Source: RFSX01 sp965248155
GTDB taxonomy: Bacteria; Bacteroidota; Bacteroidia; Chitinophagales; Saprospiraceae
Direction: 5' to 3'
Length of the DNA: 64,000 nt
NCBI GenBank assembly: GCA_965248155.1
Contig: CBDFIO010000001.1
Span: forward strand, 1,178,001-1,242,000
Shown: piece by piece, positions 26,277 through 34,984 of the stretch
How the letters are laid out: the number at the start of each line of letters is the position of its first letter
Numbering within the stretch: the stretch's first letter is position 1
Notes under the pieces: model-generated
What the model saw: only the letters and a program-made list of their open reading frames with translations
What the model was told of the DNA's origin: nothing
Databases searched by the model: none
Translations under genes and position numbers: made by a program

Positions 26277-27365
26277 CTAGTTTAGGAATTTATATATTCT
26301 TTCTGCGACCCGTTGAGACGCTGTACCATCTCCAAGATCTTCTCTTATTTTTTTATACTGATTGATCATCTTGATTCTAATTTCATTTGATTTTAAATAC
26401 TCAAAGGATTCATTTAGATTTTCCACCGTACATTCCGATTGAATTAATTCAGATACAACTTTTTTCTGACTGATGAGATTGACTAAGGATATGAATTTTG
26501 ATTTTACCAGGACTTTTCCAATTTGATATCCAATTGGATGCATTTTGTAGATAACAATTTGTGGAACATTAAATAAGGCCAGTTCAAGACTTGCTGTTCC
26601 GCTGCTGGTAATCGCCGCATCAACTGAATTCATAAGATCATAAGAACCATCAAATATGATATCCATGTTTTTAAGATAAGTCGGAATGTTGTTGAGATAG
26701 ATGCTCTTATTAATATGGCTTAATCCACCAATAACAAATTTGTAATCAGGGTTTTTGGAAGCAAATTTCACCATAATAGGCAAGTGTTTTTTTACTTCTT
26801 GTTTACGACTTCCGGGAAATAATCCAATGGTTTCGATTCTTTTATCAACAATTTTTTCTTTGGGTTCTATTTTTTCTAATAATGGGTGCCCTACATATTC
26901 ACAGGGAGTATCAAGATTTTTATAGAAATCTCTTTCAAAAGGTAAAATGACGAAAAAGAGGTTAATTGTGTCCCTGAGGATTTTATGCCTACCTTCTTTC
27001 CATGCCCATAATTGAGGAGATATATAGTAACAGGTTTTTATTTTATGAAGCTTCGCCCATTGAGCCATTCTCAGATTAAAACCGGGATAATCAATAAAAA
27101 TTAAAATATCAGCTTTCCATTCCAGAATGTCATTTTTTGCATCGTTGAATAAGGCCTTTATTTTGATAATATTTTTTAGTACTTCAATAAAGCCCATGAA
27201 AGCTGTCTCTTCAATAGATTTAAATTGACCCTCACTTTGTTCTTTCATTTTCGGACCACCCCAATATCTAAATTGACATGAAGAATCAATAGCTTTTAAT
27301 TTTTGCATTAATAGAGCTCCATATAAGTCACCTGATGATTCTCCTGCAATAATGTAATATTTCAT
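26277..27365 (-). CDS. lpxB: Lipid-A-disaccharide synthase
   Basis: Joins UDP-2,3-diacylglucosamine and lipid X to form the lipid A disaccharide at the inner face of the cytoplasmic membrane. I start it at ATG 27365 because homologues begin MKYYIIAGESSGDLYGA; that gives 362 residues. Motifs: GGPKMKEQ, CYYISPQLWAWKEGR, VGHPLLEKI, LFPGSRKQEVKKHLP, AAITSSGTASLELAL. The ATG overlaps the stop of the upstream small membrane protein in TAATG, so they are coupled. Confidence 0.96.
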   Translation of the reverse strand: MKYYIIAGESSGDLYGALLMQKLKAIDSSCQFRYWGGPKMKEQSEGQFKSIEETAFMGFIEVLKNIIKIKALFNDAKNDILEWKADILIFIDYPGFNLRMAQWAKLHKIKTCYYISPQLWAWKEGRHKILRDTINLFFVILPFERDFYKNLDTPCEYVGHPLLEKIEPKEKIVDKRIETIGLFPGSRKQEVKKHLPIMVKFASKNPDYKFVIGGLSHINKSIYLNNIPTYLKNMDIIFDGSYDLMNSVDAAITSSGTASLELALFNVPQIVIYKMHPIGYQIGKVLVKSKFISLVNLISQKKVVSELIQSECTVENLNESFEYLKSNEIRIKMINQYKKIREDLGDGTASQRVAERIYKFLN

Positions 27366-27670
27366 TATTGGAAAAGAGCTGAGTGATAATAATAGATCCA
27401 GAAACCACAATAGATGAAGGCGGCTACTAAGATTCCTTTTGTTAGGTTGGTAAATTTTCTGGATTTCAAGAAATGAACTACAAGCATATTACAGGCAATA
27501 GCAAGAAGTGATAAAGTTCGTTTTCTTCGAGCAAGAGAGCTTACTGTTATTTCGTCTACTACATTTAAATTTTCAAGAAGGAAGAATATTTGTTCCAGCA
27601 ACCAAAATCCAATTACCGGAATGGTGGCTCCAACCATTAAGCCTATCCAAAAATTATCATTCCGATTCAT
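27365..27670 (-). CDS. Small membrane protein between surE and lpxB
   Basis: A 101-residue protein with about three hydrophobic helices (FWIGLMVGATIPVIGFWLL, LSLLAIACNMLVV, ILVAAFIYCGFWIYYY) and basic loops. I do not recognise a named family. It overlaps surE by 14 bases upstream and lpxB by one base downstream, so the three genes form one operon. The placement suggests a conserved accessory membrane protein, but no function can be read from the sequence. Confidence 0.75.
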   Translation of the reverse strand: MNRNDNFWIGLMVGATIPVIGFWLLEQIFFLLENLNVVDEITVSSLARRKRTLSLLAIACNMLVVHFLKSRKFTNLTKGILVAAFIYCGFWIYYYHSALFQ

Positions 27671-28427
27671 AATATTTTATCTTTTCTAAAACTGTATAAT
27701 TGGTAAGATCATGTTGGGATGGAACAATAGAAACATATCCATTTTCAAGCGCCCATAGATCTGTTCCTTCATCATATTGGCCGTGTTCAAACTTTCCTGT
27801 CAACCAATAATATTTTTCACCTCTGGGATCCATCGCTTCTTGAAATTCCTCTTGCCAACTCCCCTGACCCTGACGACATACTTTAAGTCCTTTTATTTCA
27901 TTTAGAGGAAGATTTGGAATATTTACATTCAAGAGCTGGTTGCCTTGATCAACATTATTCATCATGGTCTTCATTATCCTTTCGACAAAAACACCTGCAG
28001 CGCTGAAGTCTGCTTCAAATGAAAAGTCAAGCAAAGAAAAACCAATTGATTTTATTCCTTCTAAACTAGCCTCCATTGCCGCAGACATTGTACCGGAATA
28101 GATAATATTGATCGCTGCATTTGAACCATGGTTAATTCCGGAGACACACATAGCAATTGTTTTATCTTTCAAGAGAACATGCTTGGCTAATTTAACGCAA
28201 TCAACAGGGGTGCCATTGCATTCATACGCTTCTACACCTTCAAAAACATTAACCTTATTAAGACGTAAAGGTGATGTCAGGGTTATGGCATGACCTTGTC
28301 CTGATTGGGGAGAATCCGGTGCGACAACGAAAGGGGTACCTATTTTTTTTACAGCTTCGACCAAGACTCTTATTCCCGGTGAAACAATTCCATCATCATT
28401 AGTAACTAAAATTAAAGGTTTGTCCAT
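27657..28427 (-). CDS. surE: 5'/3'-nucleotidase SurE
   Basis: Metal-dependent phosphatase acting on nucleoside monophosphates. I start it at ATG 28427, giving 256 residues beginning MDKPLILVTNDDG; a TTG at 28445 would add six residues. The metal-binding NDDG is the family hallmark, followed by VVAPDSPQSGQGHAIT, CNGTPVDCVKLA and VSGINHGSNAAINIIYSGT. First gene of surE-orf-lpxB. A divergent promoter region of about 90-120 bases separates it from hemH. Confidence 0.96.
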   Translation of the reverse strand: MDKPLILVTNDDGIVSPGIRVLVEAVKKIGTPFVVAPDSPQSGQGHAITLTSPLRLNKVNVFEGVEAYECNGTPVDCVKLAKHVLLKDKTIAMCVSGINHGSNAAINIIYSGTMSAAMEASLEGIKSIGFSLLDFSFEADFSAAGVFVERIMKTMMNNVDQGNQLLNVNIPNLPLNEIKGLKVCRQGQGSWQEEFQEAMDPRGEKYYWLTGKFEHGQYDEGTDLWALENGYVSIVPSQHDLTNYTVLEKIKYYESE

Positions 28428-28549
28428 TCCAATTCTGCTTTTCAAATCACAAATATCTTTAATATTTATAATAGCTTCGCATTTTTGTTGAATTTATAAA
28501 ATCAAATTTTCAACTTGGCATGCCAAGCATTGAAAAAGACAGGAATCAG

Positions 28550-29566
28550 ATGGTAAATACTGCTGTATTATTAATAAATCTTGGAACTCCGGATGATCCA
28601 TCCACGAAGAGTGTTAGAAGGTACCTTAAAGAGTTTTTATTAGATAAAAGAGTAATTGATATCCCTTGGTTATCAAGGCAACTACTAGTAAGATTTGTAA
28701 TTACTCCATTCAGAGCTCCAAAATCGGCAAAACTATATCAGGAGTTGTGGACAGAAAATGGATCGCCTATTAAATACTTTGGGAATATCGTAAAAGCTAA
28801 ACTGCAAGCTCAACTACCAGAAAATTATGTAGTTGAGTTAGGTATGCGTTATAAAAATCCTTCTATTGAATTAGCTGTAAATAATTTGATGAAGCACGCC
28901 CCTGAAAAATTAATTGTTATTCCTCTATTCCCTCAATATGCTTCCGCAAGTACAGGATCTGCCATTGAAAAATGCCTGAGAATATTATCTTCATTCGAAA
29001 CAATTCCTGAATTAGCAATTGTTAATTCATTTTATAACAATCCTAAAATGATCGATGTGATTTGTAGTAATGCACAAAATTTAGGTCTTCATAACTATGA
29101 TCATTTTCTATTTTCATTCCATGGCATACCTCAACGACAATTGATAAAATCAGATTGCAATGATCATTGTCTTTCCTCTGAAAATTGTTGCCAATCAATT
29201 AATGAAAACAACGCATTGTGCTATTCAGCTCAATGTTATGCTACTGCGAATGCTTTGGTTGAAAACCTAGGTTTAGAGGCCACGCAATTTTCAATAGGTT
29301 TCCAATCTAGATTGGGTAAGGCCAAATGGACTGAACCTTTTACACCTGATGTATTGAAAAGATTATATAATGAGGGAAAAAGGAAGCTCATGGTATTCTC
29401 TCCATCATTTGTAGCTGATTGCCTTGAAACTACAGTAGAAATAGGAGTGGAATACAAAACAGATTTCTTGTCATGGGGTGGAGAGCGCCTTGATCTTGTG
29501 CCAAGCTTGAACGATAACGATACATGGATTGAATCATTAAAAGAGATGGTATTTAACCATTCTTAA
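28550..29566 (+). CDS. hemH: Ferrochelatase
   Basis: Inserts iron into protoporphyrin (or coproporphyrin) in haem synthesis. I prefer ATG 28550, which has AGGA upstream and gives VNTAVLLINLGTPDDP near the N-terminus as in homologues; ATG 28520 would add 10 residues. The metal-binding His is in HFLFSFHGIPQRQ, and GFQSRLGKAKWTEPF and FSPSFVADCLETTVEI follow. There is a Cys-rich insert (DHCLSSENCCQ) near the active site. The TAA stop shares a TTAA with the stop of convergent psd. Haem need agrees with the cytochrome-type gene in this window. Confidence 0.96.
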   Translation: MVNTAVLLINLGTPDDPSTKSVRRYLKEFLLDKRVIDIPWLSRQLLVRFVITPFRAPKSAKLYQELWTENGSPIKYFGNIVKAKLQAQLPENYVVELGMRYKNPSIELAVNNLMKHAPEKLIVIPLFPQYASASTGSAIEKCLRILSSFETIPELAIVNSFYNNPKMIDVICSNAQNLGLHNYDHFLFSFHGIPQRQLIKSDCNDHCLSSENCCQSINENNALCYSAQCYATANALVENLGLEATQFSIGFQSRLGKAKWTEPFTPDVLKRLYNEGKRKLMVFSPSFVADCLETTVEIGVEYKTDFLSWGGERLDLVPSLNDNDTWIESLKEMVFNHS

Positions 29567-30213
29567 ATTTCTGCAATAAGATCGATAGGAGATTTTACGA
29601 TTTGATCGAGTTCAACTTTTATTTTTGCATTAAGAGGAAGAAAAATGTCGACTCGTGACCCGAATTTAATAAATCCCATTTCTTTTCCTTGTACTATAGG
29701 ATCACCTGTTTTGACATAATTGACAATTCTTCGAGCCAACGCACCGGCAATTTGCCTGATTAAAATATTGCCATTCTGGCTTCGATAAGCTGTTGTATAT
29801 CTCTCATTTTCTATTGAAGCTTTAGGGTTCCAGGCAGCAAGATATTTTCCGGGATGATACTTAGTGTAGGAAACTTCACCACTAACAGGATTTCTATTTA
29901 TATGTACGTTTAGTGGAGACATAAAAACAGAAACCATCCAGCATTCTGATTTTAAGAATTCAGCTTCAAATGTTTTTTCGATTAATACTATTTTTCCATC
30001 AGCTGGAGTGTAGATTTTATTGAGGTCTTCCGGAAGCAACTTGCGATTTGGATCTCTGAAAAATTGTAATACTGTTATCAATAAAAATAGAGATAGAATG
30101 ATGGCGAGTATAAAAAATATTTGATTTAGAAAGTAATAACTTAGAACTGTAATCAATAGTCCTGATGTGATCGTGAGCATTAAGGTCGGATAACCTTCTT
30201 TATGAAATCTCAT
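29563..30213 (-). CDS. psd: Phosphatidylserine decarboxylase family protein (proenzyme)
   Basis: Makes phosphatidylethanolamine from phosphatidylserine at the inner membrane. 216 residues, matching the short bacterial type. Two N-terminal transmembrane helices (residues 12-50) precede RDPNRKLLPEDLNKIYTPADGK and SVFMSPLNVHINRNPVSG. The autocleavage site is GS at 185-186 in GFIKFGSRVD, where Ser186 becomes the pyruvoyl cofactor. ATG overlaps the cdsA stop in TAATG, pairing the two phospholipid genes in one operon. Confidence 0.95.
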   Translation of the reverse strand: MRFHKEGYPTLMLTITSGLLITVLSYYFLNQIFFILAIILSLFLLITVLQFFRDPNRKLLPEDLNKIYTPADGKIVLIEKTFEAEFLKSECWMVSVFMSPLNVHINRNPVSGEVSYTKYHPGKYLAAWNPKASIENERYTTAYRSQNGNILIRQIAGALARRIVNYVKTGDPIVQGKEMGFIKFGSRVDIFLPLNAKIKVELDQIVKSPIDLIAEI

Positions 30214-31010
30214 TAGCCAAATATTTCAATTAAAATTATAACAAAAGGAATACTGAAAAAGAAACCATCAAAACGATCAAGTATTCCCCCGTGTCCCGGT
30301 AAAAATTGACCTGAATCTTTTATATCGAGAGTTCTCTTGAATTTGGATTCAACCAGATCTCCTATTGATCCGAAAATCCAGATCGCAAGACCAATTAATA
30401 ACCATAAATTCAAAGTAAATTTACCTGAAATACTTGAGCAAACATAACTTGCTATTAAAGTAACCATTCCAGCTCCTAAAAAACCTTCCCATGTTTTACC
30501 CGGGGAAACCGAAGGCATTAACTTCCTTTTTCCAATACTCTTTCCGACTAAATAGGCGCTTGAATCACATATCCAGATAAGGATAATAGTTGAAAGAAAT
30601 ATCAACTTTAAGTTATGATCCTGACTATAAGCTATGAATATTGAATAGGGTATTGTTGTATAAAAAACGCCGGTTAACCAGGGTATTGATTTTAAGATCG
30701 ATTTTTTAGAAACAAAAAGATCAATAATCAAAACCAAATTAGCTATCAGTCCAGCGTATAATACCCAGGCAAAAGGCAATTTCGAACTAATATTGAGATA
30801 TATGATTACTGCACTTATGATTATTGATAGAATAGCCAATAGGGACTTGTACCACTCATTATAATTAAGTTTCAAAAACTCAACGGCACTTATTATGATC
30901 AAACCAGAAAGTAGTATAATTCTGCTGAAGTCATTATATATGAGGAAGATCAGGAAGGGTGCTCCAAATAATAATGCAGTTGATATACGTTGTTTTAATC
31001 CTTCTGACAC
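30213..31010 (-). CDS. cdsA: Phosphatidate cytidylyltransferase
   Basis: Makes CDP-diacylglycerol from phosphatidate and CTP, the step feeding psd in the same operon. About 265 residues if started at GTG 31010 (SEGLKQRISTALLFGAPF), the point where homologues begin; a TTG at 31043 would add 11 odd residues and run into the divergent pdxJ promoter. Seven or eight hydrophobic segments. The CDS family signature is SIGDLVESKFKRTLDIKD followed by PGHGGILDRFDG, complete near the C-terminus, and SPGKTWEGFLGA precedes it. Confidence 0.95.
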   Translation of the reverse strand: MSEGLKQRISTALLFGAPFLIFLIYNDFSRIILLSGLIIISAVEFLKLNYNEWYKSLLAILSIIISAVIIYLNISSKLPFAWVLYAGLIANLVLIIDLFVSKKSILKSIPWLTGVFYTTIPYSIFIAYSQDHNLKLIFLSTIILIWICDSSAYLVGKSIGKRKLMPSVSPGKTWEGFLGAGMVTLIASYVCSSISGKFTLNLWLLIGLAIWIFGSIGDLVESKFKRTLDIKDSGQFLPGHGGILDRFDGFFFSIPFVIILIEIFG

Positions 31011-31044
31011 TTCACAAAATATTAAGATGATGATAAAGTTCAAC

Positions 31045-31052
31045 TATCTTTG
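31045..31052 (+). promoter_or_regulatory. Candidate -7 box for pdxJ
   Basis: TATCTTTG matches TAnnTTTG and lies 27 bases before the pdxJ ATG, in the short divergent gap with cdsA. It lies within the stretch that would be the cdsA upstream region, which supports the later GTG start of cdsA. No clear -33 TTG. Confidence 0.4.
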
Positions 31053-31079
31053 AGGGCACAAACATAAGGTAAAATTCTG

Positions 31080-31802
31080 ATGACAAGATTAAGCGTAAAT
31101 ATCAATAAAGTTGCACTAATAAGAAATGCAAGAGCAGAAAACAAACCAGACTTGATTCAATTTGCTAAAGACTGTGAATCCTTTGGAGCTCAGGGAATAA
31201 CAGTACATCCCAGACCGGATCAGAGACATATCCGGTATGATGATTTGGCCCCATTAAAGAGTATTGTCTCCACAGAATTTAATATTGAAGGATATCCTTC
31301 TGAAAAGTTTGTTGACATGGTTTGTCAAATTCGACCCCACCAAGTCACACTTGTACCTGATCCTCCTGGTGTTTTGACATCGAGTGAAGGATGGGATGCC
31401 TTAAAAAATCAAAGTTTTCTTAAGGGCATAGTTGCCAAATTTAAAGACAAGGGAATTCGAGTTTCATTATTTCTTGAAGCCAATGAACAAGCTGTTGAAA
31501 ATGCATCTCATACCAATACAGACAGGATTGAATTCTACACTGGAAACTATGCCAAACAATACCATTCTGATAAAGAAAAGGCTATAGAAAGTCACGTACA
31601 AGCAGCAAAAATTGCAGATAAATTAAATCTTGGAGTTAATGCTGGCCACGATTTAGATCTGTCCAATTTAAATTATTATGTGACCCGCATACCCAACCTT
31701 ATGGAAGTTTCAATAGGTCATGCTTTAATAAGTGATGCTTTGTACTTTGGAATTCAAAATATCATTGGTATGTATTTGCATCAGATTCATAGCAAGGACT
31801 AA
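31080..31802 (+). CDS. pdxJ: Pyridoxine 5'-phosphate synthase
   Basis: Last step of the DXP-dependent vitamin B6 pathway: forms pyridoxine 5'-phosphate from 1-deoxyxylulose 5-phosphate and 3-amino-2-oxopropyl phosphate. 240 residues. Motifs in order: RLSVNINKVALIRNAR, GITVHPRPDQRHIRYDD, FNIEGYPS, QVTLVPDPPGVLTSSEGWD, RVSLFLEANEQAVE, GVNAGHDLDLSNL and EVSIGHALISDALYFG. All substrate-binding His and Arg positions I know for the family are visible. It is followed by the first SusC operon. Confidence 0.97.
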   Translation: MTRLSVNINKVALIRNARAENKPDLIQFAKDCESFGAQGITVHPRPDQRHIRYDDLAPLKSIVSTEFNIEGYPSEKFVDMVCQIRPHQVTLVPDPPGVLTSSEGWDALKNQSFLKGIVAKFKDKGIRVSLFLEANEQAVENASHTNTDRIEFYTGNYAKQYHSDKEKAIESHVQAAKIADKLNLGVNAGHDLDLSNLNYYVTRIPNLMEVSIGHALISDALYFGIQNIIGMYLHQIHSKD

Positions 31803-31833
31803 AAAATGTATTATATGTACCATGAAGACAAAA

Positions 31834-31848
31834 GTTAAAATTTTTAAC
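31834..31848. promoter_or_regulatory. AT-rich inverted repeat upstream of SusC-1
   Basis: GTTAAAATTTTTAAC (near-perfect palindrome, one extra T) with flanks ACAAAA before and AT after; a -7-like CATATTTG follows at once. The same element, as GTTAAAATTTTAAC with the same ACAAAA flank, precedes the second SusC gene (41558-41571). A shared regulator site or promoter element for the two SusCD operons is inferred. Confidence 0.5.
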
Positions 31849-31942
31849 ATATTTGCAATAAGTATCTCTGAAAATTATCTAAATTTAAACCCTACAATCG
31901 ATCAATCGACTAAACATTTTGTTTAACTAAATACAAATTTGT

Positions 31943-34900
31943 ATGAAAAAAATCTTTACTCTACTGATTTTTTCAATAGTAATGGTATGTGGTATTTCCG
32001 CGCAGCGGACTGTATCAGGTATCTTAACAGACAATGACGGATTAAGCTTAATTGGAGCTAATATCCTCGTCAAAGGAACTAGTGTCGGTACTATTACGGA
32101 CATTGATGGTTCTTATTCACTGGAAGTTCCAGATGGATCTGACGTACTGATTTTCAGTTACACCGGGTATAATACTCAGGAAGTAGCAATCGGAAATAAT
32201 ACTGAAGTAGATATTACACTTTCTCAAAATGCACAAATTTTTGAGGAGGTTGTTATTACTGGTTACAGCACTGAATTGAAAAGAGAAATGACTTCTTCTG
32301 TATCAAGTTTAAAAGCTGATGAAATTGAAGACATACCACTTCAGTCATTTGAAAAGGCAATTCAAGGTAAAGCAGCCGGTGTGCAAATTACGACGAACAG
32401 TGGAGCCCCTGGAGGTTCTTCAGAAATTAGAATTAGAGGAGTTGGATCTATCTCTGCGGATAGTGATCCATTAATTATTGTTGATGGTGTTCAATTGGGA
32501 ACAGCAGGGCAATCTTCTCAAGGTTCTGCGAATCCATTGAATGCAATCAACCCGAATGATATCGCTTCAATTGAAATCCTTAAAGATGCATCATCAACTG
32601 CAATCTATGGCGCTCAAGGAGCTAATGGAATTATAGTTGTAACAACAAAAAAAGGAAACAGAAACTCAAAGCCTCGTTTCAACTTAACTTATCAGGAAGG
32701 TGTAGTAAAAGCTGATAATTTATATGAAATGATGAATAGTCAGCAATATGCTGAAATAAGACAAGCGGCTTATGTGAATGCTGGTTTGCCTGCAGAAGAT
32801 GCAATTGATTTATATGGCGATCCAACGGATGCTAATTTACCATATGTAGATTGGTTAGATGTCTTATGGAGAGATCAAGCTTCTTATCGAGTTGCAGATC
32901 TATCCTTCAGTGGAGGTAAGGAAGGATTGGATTACTATTCTTCCTTTTCTTATAACAGACAAGAAAGTCAGATAATCACAAATGTGTGGGATAGATTTAC
33001 AGGTAGATTTAATTTGAATGCAAGCCTTTCAGATAAATTAAATATAAGCCTGAGAACATCTTTGAGTTGGACTGAACAAAAAGGACAACCTTGCGATGGT
33101 GGTTTCTTTGTGAATTGCCCATTTGCACCATCATTCTGGTCAATGCCAACGTCACCAGCTTTAGATGAAAATGGAGATTATAATCCTTATCCTCTAAATG
33201 GGGAAAGCCACAACTTTAGTATTAATGAACTTCAAAATGCTGAAAATGTTACTCGTTTAGGAAGAACCTTACAGATAATCAATAGTTTGTCATTGGATTA
33301 TGAAGTTATTCCAAACCTTATTGCCAGAGGTCAAATTGGAATTGACTTTGTTAATAACAAAGACATTAACTCTAGACCAGCTTCTATTCCATTTTTTGCA
33401 GGAGTTGGAGGAGAGGTATTTAACAGAGATAGAGTAGCAATCAACTGGAATTCTAACGTTACATTAAATTATACATTTGATATAGGGGATCAACATGGAC
33501 TATCTACGCTCGTAGGTTACGAGTTTAGAAGAACAGATTGGAACTTATTTAATGCGACTGGTCGTGGATTTGCAAATCCTTTCTTTATAAATCTTGGAAG
33601 TGCAGCCGATCCATTTGCAATTGGAGGGACATCTTCTACCAACAGAAGACAAGGTGTTTTTATGACAGCGAAATATGATTTCCAGGATAAATACATTTTT
33701 AATGCTTCAATAAGGAGAGATGGATCTTCAAGATTTGGTACAAATACTAAATACGGTACTTTTTATTCTGCATCTGCAGGATGGAGAGTTACTGAAGAAG
33801 AATTCTTCAATGTTAGTGCAATTGATGAATTAAAGTTGAGAGTTTCATACGGTGTGACAGGTAACTCATCAATTGGTGACTTTGCTGCTCTTGCTGAATT
33901 TGGAACTAGAGGGCAATATCTTGGAGCTCCGGGATTAGCACCAATAAGATTAGCTAATGATCTTCTTGGATGGGAAACTGCAACTCAATTAAATATAGGA
34001 TTGGACTTTGCACTCTTAGAAAATAAAATTTACGGTTCTATTGATATATGGAATAAGGATAACACGGATCTGTTGCTAAACACACAAATTCCTGCTGCTG
34101 CAGGTCTTCAGAGTTCCACAATTACAGAGAATGTTGGATCTATGAACAACAAAGGATTAGATTTCGAACTGAATGCAGTAATTGTTAATACTGGTGGATT
34201 CAAATGGTCAGTAGGAGGTACATTCTCGTTACTTAAAAATAAAGTCACGGGATTAACTGAGGACATGGATACGATCTACAGCGATGATTTTCCAAACTTG
34301 ATAGTAGGTGAATCTATTAACTTCTTTAACCTATTCGAATTTGCAGGAGTAAATCCGGCTAATGGACGGAATATGGCATATGATGCTAATGGTAATTTAA
34401 CATATGCACCTGGTATTGATGATGTTAAGCAATGGGACGGAGCAATTCCTGATTATTTTGGTGGATTCAGAACTGATGTTTCTTACAAAGGATTAACAAT
34501 TGGAGGATTCGTACAGTTTCAAGGAGGACATCATGTCTTTAATAATGAATTATATGCTTTAGCTTCTTCTAGTGCAAATCCAGATAATCAAATAGTAAGA
34601 ACAATGGATTATTGGAGAGAGCCGGGAGACATTACGAATACACATTTACCTATTAATGGTGGAGTAATTGAAGGCGTAAGCCAGGACGATTTTGGTATTA
34701 GAGGATCAACTAGATATTATTCAGACGCTTCTTATGCCAGATTAAAGGAAATTAAGATTTCTTATGAAATTCCTGGTAATGTACTTGAAAATGTAGGCCT
34801 CAGAGCAGTTACAGTTTTTGCTCAAGGTCTTAATATGTTGACTTGGACAAAGTTTGATGGAATCGATCCTGAAGTAACCTCTACTAGAGATGCTTATACT

Positions 34901-34966
34901 GGAAGTTCTTCATTTGCATTTCCACTGGGTAAACAATATTCAGGAGGAATTAACATCACTTTTTAA
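31943..34966 (+). CDS. SusC/RagA-family TonB-linked outer-membrane protein (SusC-1)
   Basis: TonB-dependent importer that pairs with a SusD-type lipoprotein to take up oligosaccharides or peptides. 1007 residues. Signal peptide to about residue 20 (VMVCGISA, then QRTVSG), a carboxypeptidase-regulatory-like Ig domain at about 22-105 (GANILVKGTSVGTITDIDGS), the TonB-plug at about 110-225 with the SusC signature SDPLIIVDGV and ASIEILKDASSTAIYGAQG, then a long 22-strand barrel ending in Phe (GGINITF). It is followed by SusD 18 bases on and by a third lipoprotein. Nothing in the operon identifies the substrate. Confidence 0.95.
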   Translation: MKKIFTLLIFSIVMVCGISAQRTVSGILTDNDGLSLIGANILVKGTSVGTITDIDGSYSLEVPDGSDVLIFSYTGYNTQEVAIGNNTEVDITLSQNAQIFEEVVITGYSTELKREMTSSVSSLKADEIEDIPLQSFEKAIQGKAAGVQITTNSGAPGGSSEIRIRGVGSISADSDPLIIVDGVQLGTAGQSSQGSANPLNAINPNDIASIEILKDASSTAIYGAQGANGIIVVTTKKGNRNSKPRFNLTYQEGVVKADNLYEMMNSQQYAEIRQAAYVNAGLPAEDAIDLYGDPTDANLPYVDWLDVLWRDQASYRVADLSFSGGKEGLDYYSSFSYNRQESQIITNVWDRFTGRFNLNASLSDKLNISLRTSLSWTEQKGQPCDGGFFVNCPFAPSFWSMPTSPALDENGDYNPYPLNGESHNFSINELQNAENVTRLGRTLQIINSLSLDYEVIPNLIARGQIGIDFVNNKDINSRPASIPFFAGVGGEVFNRDRVAINWNSNVTLNYTFDIGDQHGLSTLVGYEFRRTDWNLFNATGRGFANPFFINLGSAADPFAIGGTSSTNRRQGVFMTAKYDFQDKYIFNASIRRDGSSRFGTNTKYGTFYSASAGWRVTEEEFFNVSAIDELKLRVSYGVTGNSSIGDFAALAEFGTRGQYLGAPGLAPIRLANDLLGWETATQLNIGLDFALLENKIYGSIDIWNKDNTDLLLNTQIPAAAGLQSSTITENVGSMNNKGLDFELNAVIVNTGGFKWSVGGTFSLLKNKVTGLTEDMDTIYSDDFPNLIVGESINFFNLFEFAGVNPANGRNMAYDANGNLTYAPGIDDVKQWDGAIPDYFGGFRTDVSYKGLTIGGFVQFQGGHHVFNNELYALASSSANPDNQIVRTMDYWREPGDITNTHLPINGGVIEGVSQDDFGIRGSTRYYSDASYARLKEIKISYEIPGNVLENVGLRAVTVFAQGLNMLTWTKFDGIDPEVTSTRDAYTGSSSFAFPLGKQYSGGINITF

Positions 34967-34984
34967 TTCTAAAAAAGTATAAAA

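Noticed and set aside
31011..31043. TTG start of cdsA
   Set aside because: Homologues begin at the GTG 31010 context, and the longer form would run into the pdxJ promoter region.
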